Shown: positions 31,951 to 41,202, counted from the first letter of the stretch. The stretch is 64,000 nucleotides of DNA from Steroidobacteraceae bacterium (GCA_017853555.1 JAFMJH010000005.1:1-64000), one strand, 5' to 3'. Notes: generated from the letters alone by a model not told the origin. Numbers and translations: made by a program.

Positions 31951-31973
31951 AGATTCACCTTCAAAGATTTCCC
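31946..31973 (-). repeat. Imperfect 14-base tandem repeat at the amgK-murU junction
   Basis: On the plus strand TTCAAAGATTCACC (31946-31959) is followed by TTCAAAGATTTCCC (31960-31973), two mismatches in 14. On the minus strand the first unit carries the amgK stop (CTTTGA) and the second carries the murU TTG start in the same CTTTGAA context. Confidence 0.7.
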
Positions 31974-33016
31974 TGCGCACGATGCGCGCGGGCGCGTTCG
32001 TTGGCGGCAGCCAGAGCCGGCGCCGCCTCTCGATCGAGCCAGGCACCGAAGCGCGCGAGCTCGGGATGGCGCGTGCAGGCATCGAGCACGTACTGCAGCG
32101 TCAACGGCAGGTCGTCGAGATAGCCGGGCTTGCCGTCGCGCCAGCACAGCCGCGCGAAAATGCCGAGTACTTTGACGTGCCGCTGCACGCCGATCAGATC
32201 GAACCAGCGCAGAAACTGCGCCTCGCTCGCGCCGGCAAGATCGGCGCGTCCGGCGCCGAGCAATGCGGCGCGATGCGCCTGCACCCAAGCCTCGACGCGC
32301 GAGCGCGGCCACGATACGTAACAATCTTTGAGCAGCGACACGAGGTCGTACCCCACGGGCCCGGCCAGCGCGTCCTGAAAATCGATGATGCCGAGCTCGT
32401 CGCCGGGCAACACCATGAGATTGCGCGAGTGGTAGTCGCGATGCACGAACACGCGCGGTTGCTCGAGCGCCGCCGCGGTCAAAAAATCGAAGGTCTCGGC
32501 CAGCAAGGCGCGCTCGCTCGCGGCCAGCTCGTGCTGCAGATGCCGCGCGCAAAACCATTCGGGCATCAGCGCCATCTCGCGCTGCAGCACGGCCGCGTCG
32601 TACGGGGCCAATTGCCCGATCGAATCGGCGGCACGCACCTGCAAACCGCACAGGGCTTCGAGCGCGCGCGGATACAGACGCTCATGACGATCGGCACGGC
32701 GTACTTCACCGAGGAACGGCGTGCACCCGAAATCCTCGAGCAGCACGAAACCGCGCTCGCGCTCGACGGCGTAGACCGCCGGCACGCGTACGTCGGCCGC
32801 GTGCAGCAACGCACCGACGCGCAGATACGGTCCGATGTCTTCCTTGTCGGGCGGGGCATCCATCGCGATGCGCGTGGTTCCGTCGCGCAACTGCACGCGA
32901 AAATAGCGACGGAAGCTCGCATCCGCCGAAGCCGGCTCGACGCTTTCGGCATCGATCGCGAGCTCCGCGGCCAACCATTGGCGCAAGGCGGCAAGACGGG
33001 GGTCGACTGGGGTCAT
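31961..33016 (-). CDS. amgK: N-acetylmuramate/N-acetylglucosamine 1-kinase AmgK
   Basis: Anomeric sugar kinase of the MurNAc recycling pathway, in the aminoglycoside phosphotransferase fold. The 351-residue product has the nucleotide region (LLEDFG), the Brenner-type catalytic loop HRDYHSRNLM (192-201, D194) and metal-binding D212 in IIDFQDA. The ATG at 33016 gives family length. Paired with murU and divergent from lptD, this is the arrangement in Pseudomonas, which supports AmgK over a generic phosphotransferase. Confidence 0.92.
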   Translation of the reverse strand: MTPVDPRLAALRQWLAAELAIDAESVEPASADASFRRYFRVQLRDGTTRIAMDAPPDKEDIGPYLRVGALLHAADVRVPAVYAVERERGFVLLEDFGCTPFLGEVRRADRHERLYPRALEALCGLQVRAADSIGQLAPYDAAVLQREMALMPEWFCARHLQHELAASERALLAETFDFLTAAALEQPRVFVHRDYHSRNLMVLPGDELGIIDFQDALAGPVGYDLVSLLKDCYVSWPRSRVEAWVQAHRAALLGAGRADLAGASEAQFLRWFDLIGVQRHVKVLGIFARLCWRDGKPGYLDDLPLTLQYVLDACTRHPELARFGAWLDREAAPALAAANERARAHRAQGNL

Positions 33017-33044
33017 GAAATCCGCGGGGCGCAGCGAGGGGCAG

Positions 33045-33056
33045 CCATTATAATGG
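33045..33056. promoter_or_regulatory. Palindromic TATAAT element between amgK and lptD
   Basis: CCATTATAATGG is a perfect 12-base palindrome that places a consensus TATAAT on both strands: 33049-33054 on plus, ten bases before the lptD ATG at 33065, and 33052-33047 on minus, about 30 bases before the amgK ATG. It looks like a bidirectional promoter core. No -35 box is recognisable on either side. Confidence 0.5.
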
Positions 33057-33064
33057 CGGTCTCC

Positions 33065-35296
33065 ATGTCGTCGTTGCGCCGCATTTTCGCCGGGCTGCTC
33101 GTCGCGTCGCTCGCGTCCGCAAATCCGCGGGCGCACGCCGCCGAACCACCGACCCTGCGCTGCCCGGCACCGGCGTCCGAACGCGACCGCACCGTCACGC
33201 TGCCGCGCGCGCCCGAGCCCGCGACCTCAGCCGCCGCCGATACCCCGATCGAAGTCATCAGCGACGGCGCCGTGCTCGGCGTGCGCGGCGACGCGACGCT
33301 CGGCGGCAACGTCCGCATCGTGCAGGGCGAGCGTGAACTTTCCGCCGACGATGTCCGGTACGACGCCGAGCGCCGCAGCTTCAAAGTGCGCGGTGACGTG
33401 CGCTATCGCGATCCGCTCGTGCGCGCGCGGGGCGCGCTCGGCACCTACGATCCGGCCAGCGGCAGCGAGTTCGAGGGCGCCGAGTTCGAATTGCCCGAGC
33501 AACCCTCGCGCGGCGCTGCACGCAAGCTCGAGCTCGGGCTCGACGGCCATCTGCGTCTGTCGCAGGTGTGGTTCAGCACCTGCCCCGCGGCCGAGCCGGC
33601 GTGGCGCATCCGCGCGCAGAGTCTCGATCTCGATACGCGCGCGCGAATCGGCACGGGCCGCGATGCGGCAATCGAATTCATGGGCGTGCCGATTCTGTAC
33701 CTGCCCTATCTGTCGTTTCCGCTCGGCGCACAGCGCATGAGCGGCTTTCTGTTTCCGAACCTCGGCCACAGCACGCGCGGCGGCGTGCAGATCGCTGCGC
33801 CCTACTATTTCGACCTCGCGCCCAACTACGATCTTTTGTTGCAACCGTCGATGTACGGGCGTCGCGGTCTCGACCTCGATGCGAAGTTCCGCTATCTCAC
33901 GCAATACCACACCGGCAGCGTGCAACTGGCGTATCTGCCGGCCGATCGCCTGACGCGCGGCGATCGCAACTGGCTGCACGTGTCGCATCGCAGCGAATTG
34001 CCGGCCGGCTGGCGCTTCGACCTCGATGGGCAATCGGTGAGCGACTCGGCCTACTTCGAAGATTTCTCGCGCGACACCCAAGGCTCGAGCACGACCTTCT
34101 TGCGGCGTGTCGCGACGCTGCGCTATCGCGACGACGCGTGGTTGCTGCGCGGCGAATTCGAGCAATTCCAGACCATCGATCGCAGCATCGCCGGTGACGA
34201 GCGGCCGTATGCGAGCCTGCCGCGCCTGCGCGCGAACGGTCGCTATCGCGCCGGACCCGACGGACGCTGGCAATACGATCTCGACGCCGAACTCGTGAAC
34301 TTCGATCGCGACGTCGGCGTCCGCGGTTGGCGCGCCGATCTCGCACCGCGCCTCGCGCTCGATTACGCGCAGCCCGGTTATTACCTCAGACCCGAAGCGG
34401 GCGTGCGTTACACGCGTTACGCCTTGCGCGAAACGGCCAGCGCCACCGACCCCGTGCGCACCTTGCCGTTCGCGAGCGTCGATGCAGGATTTTTGTTCGA
34501 GAACACGAATCGCGCCTCGGCCTTGCGCGTGACGCTGGAGCCGCGCCTGCTCTATCTTTGGACACCATATCGCGACCAGAACGCGTTGCCGGTGTTCGAT
34601 ACGGCGATACCCGACCTCGATTTCGTGCAACTGTTCCGCAGCAATCGCTATGTCGGCGCCGATCGCGTCTCCGACGCGAACCAGGCGAGCATCGGCTTCA
34701 CCTCGCAGGTCTTCGCGCGCGACAGCGGTCGCAGACTGTTGAGCGCGACCTTGGGACAAACCGTCTACTTCGAAACGCCGCGCGTGCGCCTGCCCGACGA
34801 GCCGGCGGCACGACGCACCAAGTCCGACCTGGTCGCGCAACTCGGCGTATCGGCATGGGCCGACTGGAACGTCGACTTCGGGCTGCAATGGAATCCGCAA
34901 GATCGCGAATCCGAGCGCACCCACGTGCGCGTGCGCTACCGACCTGATGCCGATCGCGCCTTGAACTTCGCCTATCGGCAACAACGTGGCCGGCTCGAAC
35001 AGGGCGAGTTGTCGGGCGTCTGGCCGCTCGGCGCGCGCGTCAATGCCTTTGCGCGCGTGGTCTACGACCTGCAGGAAAAGAACGCGCTGGATCGTTATGC
35101 AGGGCTCGAATTCAAGGCCTGCTGTTGGCGCCTGCGCCTCGTCGGGCGTCGCAACGTCTCGACCCGCACAGGCACGCGCGATACGGGCATCTTCCTGCAG
35201 TTGGAACTCAACGGCCTCGCGAGTGTCGGAAGTCCGGCCGACGCTTTCCTCGAACAGGCGATTCGTGGATACTCGCGTGCCGGCGCAAGCCGCTGA
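33065..35296 (+). CDS. lptD: LPS assembly protein LptD
   Basis: Outer-membrane beta barrel that, with LptE, inserts lipopolysaccharide into the outer leaflet. The 743-residue precursor has a signal peptide (about 1-26), a periplasmic beta-jellyroll (about 60-170) and a C-terminal barrel with GVPILYLPYLSFPLG and MSGFLFPNLGHSTRGG. Four cysteines match the disulfide-forming set of Escherichia coli: C33, C173, C686 and C687. An alternative ATG at 33053 would add four codons, but it overlaps the TATAAT element. surA, whose chaperone helps LptD assembly, follows after 23 bases. Confidence 0.95.
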   Translation: MSSLRRIFAGLLVASLASANPRAHAAEPPTLRCPAPASERDRTVTLPRAPEPATSAAADTPIEVISDGAVLGVRGDATLGGNVRIVQGERELSADDVRYDAERRSFKVRGDVRYRDPLVRARGALGTYDPASGSEFEGAEFELPEQPSRGAARKLELGLDGHLRLSQVWFSTCPAAEPAWRIRAQSLDLDTRARIGTGRDAAIEFMGVPILYLPYLSFPLGAQRMSGFLFPNLGHSTRGGVQIAAPYYFDLAPNYDLLLQPSMYGRRGLDLDAKFRYLTQYHTGSVQLAYLPADRLTRGDRNWLHVSHRSELPAGWRFDLDGQSVSDSAYFEDFSRDTQGSSTTFLRRVATLRYRDDAWLLRGEFEQFQTIDRSIAGDERPYASLPRLRANGRYRAGPDGRWQYDLDAELVNFDRDVGVRGWRADLAPRLALDYAQPGYYLRPEAGVRYTRYALRETASATDPVRTLPFASVDAGFLFENTNRASALRVTLEPRLLYLWTPYRDQNALPVFDTAIPDLDFVQLFRSNRYVGADRVSDANQASIGFTSQVFARDSGRRLLSATLGQTVYFETPRVRLPDEPAARRTKSDLVAQLGVSAWADWNVDFGLQWNPQDRESERTHVRVRYRPDADRALNFAYRQQRGRLEQGELSGVWPLGARVNAFARVVYDLQEKNALDRYAGLEFKACCWRLRLVGRRNVSTRTGTRDTGIFLQLELNGLASVGSPADAFLEQAIRGYSRAGASR

Positions 35297-35319
35297 TTTT
35301 CCGACCCTTCGAGACACCC

Positions 35320-36624
35320 ATGAAGCATTTCGCAGCCCTGCTGACCCTCCTCGTCGCCACCTGCGCAGGAAGCGCGCAGGCGCAGACGCGCACCCTCTCG
35401 GACAAGGGCGAAATGCTCGATCGCGTCGCCGCCGTGGTCAACGAAGGCGTCGTGCTCGCGAGCGAACTCGACGAGCAGATGGCCGCCGTGATGCAACGCC
35501 TGAAGCAGGCCGGCCAGGAACTGCCGCCGCAATCGGTGCTGCGTACGCAGGTGCTCGAACGACTGATCCTGCAAGAGATCCAGATGCAGCGTGCGACGCG
35601 CGCCGGCATCCGCGTGAACGACGAGCAACTGAACCAGGCGCTCGCCGACGTCGCCGCGCGCAACAACCTGCCGCTCAACCAGTTGCCCGCCGTGCTCGCG
35701 CAGCAAGGTGTTGAATATGCGGGCTATCGCGAGAACGTGCGTCGCGAGATGACCCTGCAGGTCTTGCGGCAGCGCGACGTCATCCAGCGCATCAACGTCG
35801 CGCCGCGCGAACTCGAGCAATTCCTCGAGCGTCAAAAAAATCGCCCGTCGGAACTCAACGAATACGACATTTCGCACATCCTGATCGCCGTACCGCAGGA
35901 CCCGACGCCGCAACAACTCGAAGAAGCGGCCAAGCGCGCACAGGACGTGAGCGACCGCGCGCGTCGCGGCGAGGATTTCGCCAAGCTCGCCGTCGCCTAC
36001 TCGAACAGCCAGACGGCGCTCGAAGGCGGCAAACTCGGCTGGCGCAAGGGCCCCGAAATCCCGACCGTGCTCGCCGATCTCGTCGTGCAACTGAAGCCCG
36101 GTGAATCGAGCGCGCCACTGCGCACGCCGTCGGGCTATCACATCGTGCGACTCAACGAGGTGCGCGGCAACGATCAGCAGGTCGTGGTGCAGCAGACGCA
36201 CGCGCGTCACATCCTGCTCAAGCCGACGGAAATCCAGGACGACGCCACGATCGAACAGCGTCTGCGCACGGTGCGCGAACGAATTTTGAAGGGCGAAGAT
36301 TTCGCCGGTCTCGCCAAGACCCTCTCGGAAGACCCGGGCTCGGGCAGCGAAGGCGGCGATCTCGGCTGGACGTCACCCGGCACCTTCGTGCCCGAATTCG
36401 ACAAAGTGATGGATGCGCTCGCCGAAAAGGAAATCAGCGTGCCCTTCCGCACGCAATTCGGCTGGCACATCGTGCAGGTTCTCGGTCGTCGCCAGTTCGA
36501 CAGCACCGACGAATTGCGCCGCCAGCGCGCCTTCATGCAGTTGCGCGAGAGCAAGTCCGACGAAGAGACCGAGCTCTGGCTGCGCCGCCTGCGTGATGAG
36601 GCGTATGTCGACATCAAGAGCTGA
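35320..36624 (+). CDS. surA: Periplasmic chaperone and peptidyl-prolyl isomerase SurA
   Basis: Escorts outer-membrane proteins, notably LptD, to the BAM machinery. The 434-residue precursor has a signal peptide (about 1-22), the N-terminal chaperone domain (LDRVAAVVNEGVVLASELD), and two parvulin domains at about 175-275 and 288-390, each with the family GW-LGW pattern (GGKLGWRKG, GGDLGWTSPG). Family order lptD-surA-pdxA is kept. The pdxA start lies 20 bases inside its end. Confidence 0.97.
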   Translation: MKHFAALLTLLVATCAGSAQAQTRTLSDKGEMLDRVAAVVNEGVVLASELDEQMAAVMQRLKQAGQELPPQSVLRTQVLERLILQEIQMQRATRAGIRVNDEQLNQALADVAARNNLPLNQLPAVLAQQGVEYAGYRENVRREMTLQVLRQRDVIQRINVAPRELEQFLERQKNRPSELNEYDISHILIAVPQDPTPQQLEEAAKRAQDVSDRARRGEDFAKLAVAYSNSQTALEGGKLGWRKGPEIPTVLADLVVQLKPGESSAPLRTPSGYHIVRLNEVRGNDQQVVVQQTHARHILLKPTEIQDDATIEQRLRTVRERILKGEDFAGLAKTLSEDPGSGSEGGDLGWTSPGTFVPEFDKVMDALAEKEISVPFRTQFGWHIVQVLGRRQFDSTDELRRQRAFMQLRESKSDEETELWLRRLRDEAYVDIKS

Positions 36625-37561
36625 TCGACCGCGCATCGCCATCACCTCCGGCGAGCCTGCGGGCATAGGGCCGGAGTTGTGCGCACAGCTTGCCGCGCAC
36701 GGTGATTTCGGCGCCGACCTTTGCATCCTCGGTGACCGTGAACTGCTGCAGAGTCGCGCCCGCGCCATCGGTCTGCGCTGCGATGCGTCGATCGATCATC
36801 ACGCCTTGCGCGTCCCGTCGCTGCCGGGGCGACTCGATGTCGCCAATGCGCCCTACGTGATTTCTTTGCTCGATGCGGCGCTCGCCGGGATCGCCGCCGG
36901 TCGCTACGACGCGATGGTCACGGCACCCGTGCACAAAGGCGTGATCGCCGAGTCGGGTCTGCCGTTCACGGGCCATACGGAATATCTGGCCGAGCGCCTG
37001 CATGCGGGTCGCCCGGTGATGCTGCTCGTCGCCGATCGGCTGCGCGTCGCGCTCGCCACCACCCATTTGCCGCTGCGGCGCGTCGCCGATGCGCTGAGTC
37101 AGGACGGTTTGCGTACCGTGCTCGACATCCTGCATGCCGACCTGCGTCAAAAGTTCGGCATTGCGACGCCGCGCATCGCCGTACTCGGGCTCAACCCGCA
37201 CGCCGGCGAGAACGGCCACCTCGGCGACGAAGAAATACGCATCATCGCGCCGGCGATCGCGGCCGCACGCGCCGCAGGCATCGACGCAGCGGGACCTTTG
37301 CCGGCCGATACGGCGTTCGTGCCGCGCGAACTCGCGCACTACGACGCGGTGCTCGCGATGTATCACGACCAGGGTTTGCCGACGCTCAAGCACGCGGGCT
37401 TCGGCGCCGCCGTCAACGTCACGCTCGGTCTGCCGATCCTGCGCACCTCGGTCGATCACGGCACGGCGCTCGATCTTGCCGGCACCGGACGCGCCGACTC
37501 GGGCAGTCTCGCCGCGGCCGTGAAACTCGCCGTCGATCTCGTGCGACGTCGCGCCGGCTGA
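36605..37561 (+). CDS. pdxA: 4-hydroxythreonine-4-phosphate dehydrogenase
   Basis: Oxidises 4-phosphohydroxy-L-threonine in DXP-dependent pyridoxal phosphate synthesis. The 318-residue product carries RIAITSGEPAGIGPEL at the N terminus, the metal histidines in TGHTEYLAE and MYHDQGLPTLKH, and LPILRTSVDHGTALDLAG near the end. The ATG at 36605 overlaps surA by 20 bases, with GAGG just upstream. PLP-dependent enzymes are numerous in the window, but the linkage to surA is simply the conserved gammaproteobacterial cluster. Confidence 0.96.
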   Translation: MSTSRADRPRIAITSGEPAGIGPELCAQLAAHGDFGADLCILGDRELLQSRARAIGLRCDASIDHHALRVPSLPGRLDVANAPYVISLLDAALAGIAAGRYDAMVTAPVHKGVIAESGLPFTGHTEYLAERLHAGRPVMLLVADRLRVALATTHLPLRRVADALSQDGLRTVLDILHADLRQKFGIATPRIAVLGLNPHAGENGHLGDEEIRIIAPAIAAARAAGIDAAGPLPADTAFVPRELAHYDAVLAMYHDQGLPTLKHAGFGAAVNVTLGLPILRTSVDHGTALDLAGTGRADSGSLAAAVKLAVDLVRRRAG

Positions 37562-37565
37562 TCGC

Positions 37566-38339
37566 GTGGTGTTCGCGCGCAAACGTTTCGGTCAACATTT
37601 TCTGCACGATGGGGCGGTGATCGCGCGCATCGTCGATGCCATCGCGCCGCGCGCGGACGAGCCACTCGTCGAAATCGGACCCGGACACGGCGTGCTCACG
37701 CGACCGCTGCTCGCGGCGGCGGGCAAGCTCGAGGCGATCGAGATCGATCGTGATCTCGCTGCCGAATTGCGCGCCGATCTCGTGCCCAAAGGCCTCACCT
37801 TGCACGAGGGCGATGCGCTGCGATTCGATTTTGCCGCACTCGCCGCGCAGCACGGCCAGCGACTGCGCATCGTCGGCAACCTGCCCTACAACGTCTCGAC
37901 GCCGTTGCTGTTTCATCTGCTCGCGACGCCGGCGGCGATCCGCGATCTGCACATCATGTTGCAACGCGAAGTCATCGAGCGCATCTGCGCCGCGCCCGGC
38001 AGCGACGCCTACGGCCGATTGACCGTGATGCTCGCGCCCTGGGTCGAGACCGAACATCTGTTCGATGTCGGACCGGGCGCATTTCGCCCGCCGCCGAAAG
38101 TGTGGTCGGCGGTCGCGCGCCTGACGGTGCGCGAGACGCCGGCGTTCGAGATCGGACCCCTCTACGGAAAAGTCGTCGCGGCCGCGTTTTCGCAGCGGCG
38201 CAAAACCTTGCGCAACGCCCTGCGTGCGCTGCTCGATGCGCCGACCATCACCGCCTGCGACATCGATCCCGGCGCCCGCCCCGAGACATTGTCACCCGCG
38301 CAATTCGCACGACTTGCGGCCGCCGCCGGCACCGGCTAG
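37566..38339 (+). CDS. rsmA: 16S rRNA (adenine(1518)-N6/adenine(1519)-N6)-dimethyltransferase
   Basis: KsgA/RsmA dimethylates two adjacent adenines near the 3' end of 16S rRNA during late 30S maturation. The 257-residue product starts at GTG (a second GTG follows immediately) with [11 protein letters not shown]. It has SAM motif [11 protein letters not shown] and catalytic motif [12 protein letters not shown]. It lies four bases after pdxA. Confidence 0.96.
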   Translation: MVFARKRFGQHFLHDGAVIARIVDAIAPRADEPLVEIGPGHGVLTRPLLAAAGKLEAIEIDRDLAAELRADLVPKGLTLHEGDALRFDFAALAAQHGQRLRIVGNLPYNVSTPLLFHLLATPAAIRDLHIMLQREVIERICAAPGSDAYGRLTVMLAPWVETEHLFDVGPGAFRPPPKVWSAVARLTVRETPAFEIGPLYGKVVAAAFSQRRKTLRNALRALLDAPTITACDIDPGARPETLSPAQFARLAAAAGTG

Positions 38340-38340
38340 C

Positions 38341-38730
38341 GTGCGCACCGTGACCACTGCCGTACATCGCGTCGACGTCGAAGTCGAAACCCAATACCTC
38401 GAATCGCAATCCGATCCCGAGGAACGGCGCTACGTGTTTGCGTACACCATCACCATCCGCAATACCGGCTCGGTCGGTGCACGCCTGATCTCGCGCCACT
38501 GGGTGATCACCGACGCCGACGGCAAAGTGCAGGAAGTGCGCGGCAAAGGCGTGGTCGGCGAGCAACCGCAGCTGCAACCCGGCGCGGCCTTCCGCTATTC
38601 GAGCGGCGCGGTCCTCGAGACGGCGCTCGGTTCGATGCAGGGCAGCTATCAGATGGAAGCCGACGACGGCACGAAGTTCGATGCTCCGATCGCGCCATTT
38701 CGTCTGGCCATCCCGGGCGTGCTGCACTGA
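38341..38730 (+). CDS. apaG: Co2+/Mg2+ efflux-associated protein ApaG
   Basis: ApaG is a fibronectin-like single-domain protein of unclear biochemical role, linked to apaH. The 129-residue product has the family core [47 protein letters not shown] and [14 protein letters not shown]. The start is taken as GTG 38341, one base after the rsmA stop; GTG 38350 is an alternative. apaH follows one base later. Confidence 0.94.
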   Translation: MRTVTTAVHRVDVEVETQYLESQSDPEERRYVFAYTITIRNTGSVGARLISRHWVITDADGKVQEVRGKGVVGEQPQLQPGAAFRYSSGAVLETALGSMQGSYQMEADDGTKFDAPIAPFRLAIPGVLH

Positions 38731-38731
38731 C

Positions 38732-39592
38732 GTGGCCCGTTACGCGATCGGCGACGTCCAAGGTTGCCGCGACGAATTGCGAGCCCTGCTCGCCCAACTG
38801 GGATTTTCCGCCGACCGCGACGAACTTTGGTTCGTCGGTGATCTCGTCAACCGCGGGCCCGACTCGCTCGGGGTGTTGCGCTTCGTGCGCGATCTCGCCG
38901 CCAACGCGACCGTGGTGCTCGGCAATCACGATCTGCATCTGCTGGCCGTGGCCTATGGCAGCACGCAGCGCCGCTTGCGGCGCGACGATACGGTGCAAGA
39001 CGTGCTCGGCGCACCGGACCGCGACCAACTGCTCGACTGGTTGCGTACTCGACCGCTCGCCGTGCGCGCACGGCATGCCGGTCGCGACGATTTGCTGGTG
39101 CATGCCGGCGTCGTGCCGCAATGGAACAGCGACGCGGTGATGCAGGTCGCGCGCGACGTCGAGCACGCGTTGGCGAACGCACCCGAGACCGTGTTCGAAC
39201 ACATGTATGGCGACGAACCTTCGCGCTGGAGCACCAAGCTCGCAGGCCAAGAGCGGGCGCGGTTCACGATCAACGTGCTGACGCGCTTGCGGTATTGCGA
39301 TCGTGACGGACGCATCGAGCTGCGCGCCAAAGGCGCACCCGGCTCGCAAGCGCGCGGCATGCTGCCGTGGTTCGAAGTCCCGCAGCGCGCGAGCGCCACC
39401 GCTCGCGTCATCTTCGGTCATTGGTCGACCCTGGGCGTGCTGCGCAGGCCGAACCTGCTCGCGCTCGATTCGGGCTGCGTGTGGGGCGGCGCACTCACCG
39501 CCGCCGATCTCGATGCGGAGGACGACGCCCCCGATGCCGCCGTGTTGCACGCCGTGCCGTGCCGCGGCTATCAGGCGCCGGGCGGCGACTGA
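38732..39592 (+). CDS. apaH: Bis(5'-nucleosyl)-tetraphosphatase (symmetrical) ApaH
   Basis: Hydrolyses Ap4A to two ADP and can decap Np4-capped RNA. The 286-residue calcineurin-type phosphoesterase starts at GTG and has YAIGDVQGC, LWFVGDLVNRGPDSL, VLGNHDLHLL and FGHWSTLG with the metal-binding Asp, His and Asn. It ends the lptD-surA-pdxA-rsmA-apaG-apaH run, the classical gammaproteobacterial order. The fumarase promoter follows. Confidence 0.96.
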   Translation: MARYAIGDVQGCRDELRALLAQLGFSADRDELWFVGDLVNRGPDSLGVLRFVRDLAANATVVLGNHDLHLLAVAYGSTQRRLRRDDTVQDVLGAPDRDQLLDWLRTRPLAVRARHAGRDDLLVHAGVVPQWNSDAVMQVARDVEHALANAPETVFEHMYGDEPSRWSTKLAGQERARFTINVLTRLRYCDRDGRIELRAKGAPGSQARGMLPWFEVPQRASATARVIFGHWSTLGVLRRPNLLALDSGCVWGGALTAADLDAEDDAPDAAVLHAVPCRGYQAPGGD

Positions 39593-39609
39593 ACCTTCGC
39601 AGCGGGCGG

Positions 39610-39615
39610 TAGAAT
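39610..39615 (+). promoter_or_regulatory. Putative -10 box for fumarase
   Basis: TAGAAT lies 42 bases before the fumarase ATG, in the apaH-fum gap. The same hexamer recurs before lipA, lgt, tsaC and rlmI, suggesting a preferred -10 sequence in this genome. No strong -35 box is visible. Confidence 0.45.
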
Positions 39616-39622
39616 GGCGCAT

Positions 39623-39638
39623 CGCCCGACGTCGGGCG
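39623..39638. repeat. Perfect 16-base palindrome in the fumarase leader
   Basis: CGCCCGACGTCGGGCG is a perfect inverted repeat just downstream of the predicted transcription start. It could be a regulator operator or a strong RNA hairpin; the short T run after it (three T) is weak for a terminator of apaH. Confidence 0.6.
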
Positions 39639-39657
39639 TTTCGTCGGAGCCGCCCTC

Positions 39658-41187
39658 ATGACCGTCATCCAGCAACAGCACCTCATCGACAGCGTCGCCG
39701 ACGCCCTGCAGTACATCTCGTACTACCACCCGATGGATTACATCGAGTCGCTGGGGCGCGCCTACGAACTCGAACAGTCGCCGGCGGCCAAAGACGCGAT
39801 CGCGCAAATCCTCAGCAATTCGCGCCTGTGTGCCGAGGGTCATCGACCGATCTGCCAGGACACCGGCATCGTCGTCGTGTTCGTGAAGATCGGCATGAAC
39901 GTGCGCTTCGAGGCGACCCTCACGCTGCAGCAGATGATCGACGAAGGCGTGCGCAAAGCGTATCTGCTGCCCGAGAACAAACTGCGCGCTTCCATCGTGT
40001 CGGACCCGGCCTACACGCGCAAGAACACGCGCGACAACACGCCTGCCGTCGTCCACGTCGAAATGGTGCCGGGCGATCGCGTGGACATCACCGTGTCGGC
40101 CAAGGGCGGCGGCTCGGAGAACAAAGCCAAATTCGTGATGCTGAACCCGAGCGACTCGATCGTCGACTGGGTGCTCAAAACCGTGCCGACCATGGGCGCA
40201 GGCTGGTGTCCGCCCGGCATGCTCGGCATCGGCATCGGCGGTTCGGCCGAAAAGGCCATGCTGCTTGCCAAAGAATCGCTGATGGAACCGATCGACATGG
40301 CCGAACTGAAGGCGCGCGGCGCGCGCAATGCGATCGAGGAATTGCGCATCGAGTTGCACGACAAGGTCAACGCGCTCGGCATCGGTGCGCAGGGCTTGGG
40401 CGGTCTGTCGACCGTGCTCGACGTCAAAATTCTCGACTACCCGACGCATGCGGCATCCAAGCCGGTGGCGATGATCCCGAACTGCGCCGCGACGCGGCAT
40501 CTGCACTTCTCGCTCGACGGCACCGGCGCCGCGCAACTCGACCCGCCGGATCTCTCGCGCTGGCCGAAGATCGACTGGAAACCGTCGGCCGAATCGAAGC
40601 GCGTGAATCTCGATGCGCTCACGCCGGCGGACGTCGCGGCATGGAAACCGGGCGATCGCCTGCTGCTCAACGGCAAGATGCTCACGGGTCGTGACGCTGC
40701 TCACAAGCGCATCGCCGATCTGCTGGCGAGCGGCCAAGGTCTGCCCGACGGCGTGGACTTCAAAAATCGCGTGATCTATTACGTCGGCCCCGTCGATCCG
40801 GTCCGCGACGAAGTCGTCGGCCCCGCAGGCCCCACGACCGCGACGCGCATGGACAAATTCACCGAGATGATGCTCGCGAACACCGGGCTGATCGCCATGA
40901 TCGGCAAAGCGGAACGCGGCCCCGCCGGCATCGAAGCGATCCGCAAACACAAAGCGGCGTATCTGATGGCGGTCGGCGGTGCGGCGTACCTGGTCTCGAA
41001 GGCGATCAAATCATCGCGCGTCGTGGCCTTCGCGGACCTCGGCATGGAAGCGATCTACGAGTTCGAAGTCAAAGACATGCCCGTCACGGTCGCCGTGGAC
41101 TCGAACGGCACGTCCGTGCATCAGACCGGACCTGCGGAATGGAGCGCGAAGATCGCCGCGAACGCGATCACCATGCGCCAACGCTGA
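39658..41187 (+). CDS. Fumarate hydratase class I
   Basis: Iron-sulfur fumarase of the citric acid cycle, interconverting fumarate and malate. The 509-residue product is the fused alpha-beta form typical of FumA/FumB. Cluster cysteines are visible in RLCAEGHRPICQDTG (near residue 56), NPTMGAGWCPPGM-type context (VPTMGAGWCPPGMLGIGIGGSAEKA) and IPNCAATRH. The C-terminal domain has GPAGPTTATRMDKF. A GGAG Shine-Dalgarno precedes the ATG. It converges with folA, 15 bases away. Confidence 0.95.
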   Translation: MTVIQQQHLIDSVADALQYISYYHPMDYIESLGRAYELEQSPAAKDAIAQILSNSRLCAEGHRPICQDTGIVVVFVKIGMNVRFEATLTLQQMIDEGVRKAYLLPENKLRASIVSDPAYTRKNTRDNTPAVVHVEMVPGDRVDITVSAKGGGSENKAKFVMLNPSDSIVDWVLKTVPTMGAGWCPPGMLGIGIGGSAEKAMLLAKESLMEPIDMAELKARGARNAIEELRIELHDKVNALGIGAQGLGGLSTVLDVKILDYPTHAASKPVAMIPNCAATRHLHFSLDGTGAAQLDPPDLSRWPKIDWKPSAESKRVNLDALTPADVAAWKPGDRLLLNGKMLTGRDAAHKRIADLLASGQGLPDGVDFKNRVIYYVGPVDPVRDEVVGPAGPTTATRMDKFTEMMLANTGLIAMIGKAERGPAGIEAIRKHKAAYLMAVGGAAYLVSKAIKSSRVVAFADLGMEAIYEFEVKDMPVTVAVDSNGTSVHQTGPAEWSAKIAANAITMRQR

Positions 41188-41202
41188 GCGCGGAACGCCG
41201 CC

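Noticed and set aside
33053-33055. ATG at 33053 as lptD start
   Set aside because: It overlaps the palindromic TATAAT element; the ATG at 33065 gives a normal signal peptide. Not fully excluded.
33227-35317. 696-codon minus-strand frame opposite lptD
   Set aside because: No recognisable domain; lptD on the other strand has the signal peptide, barrel and four conserved cysteines.
39623-39642. Palindrome after apaH read as an intrinsic terminator
   Set aside because: Only three T residues follow and the element lies downstream of a likely -10 box for fum, so an operator or leader hairpin is at least as likely.
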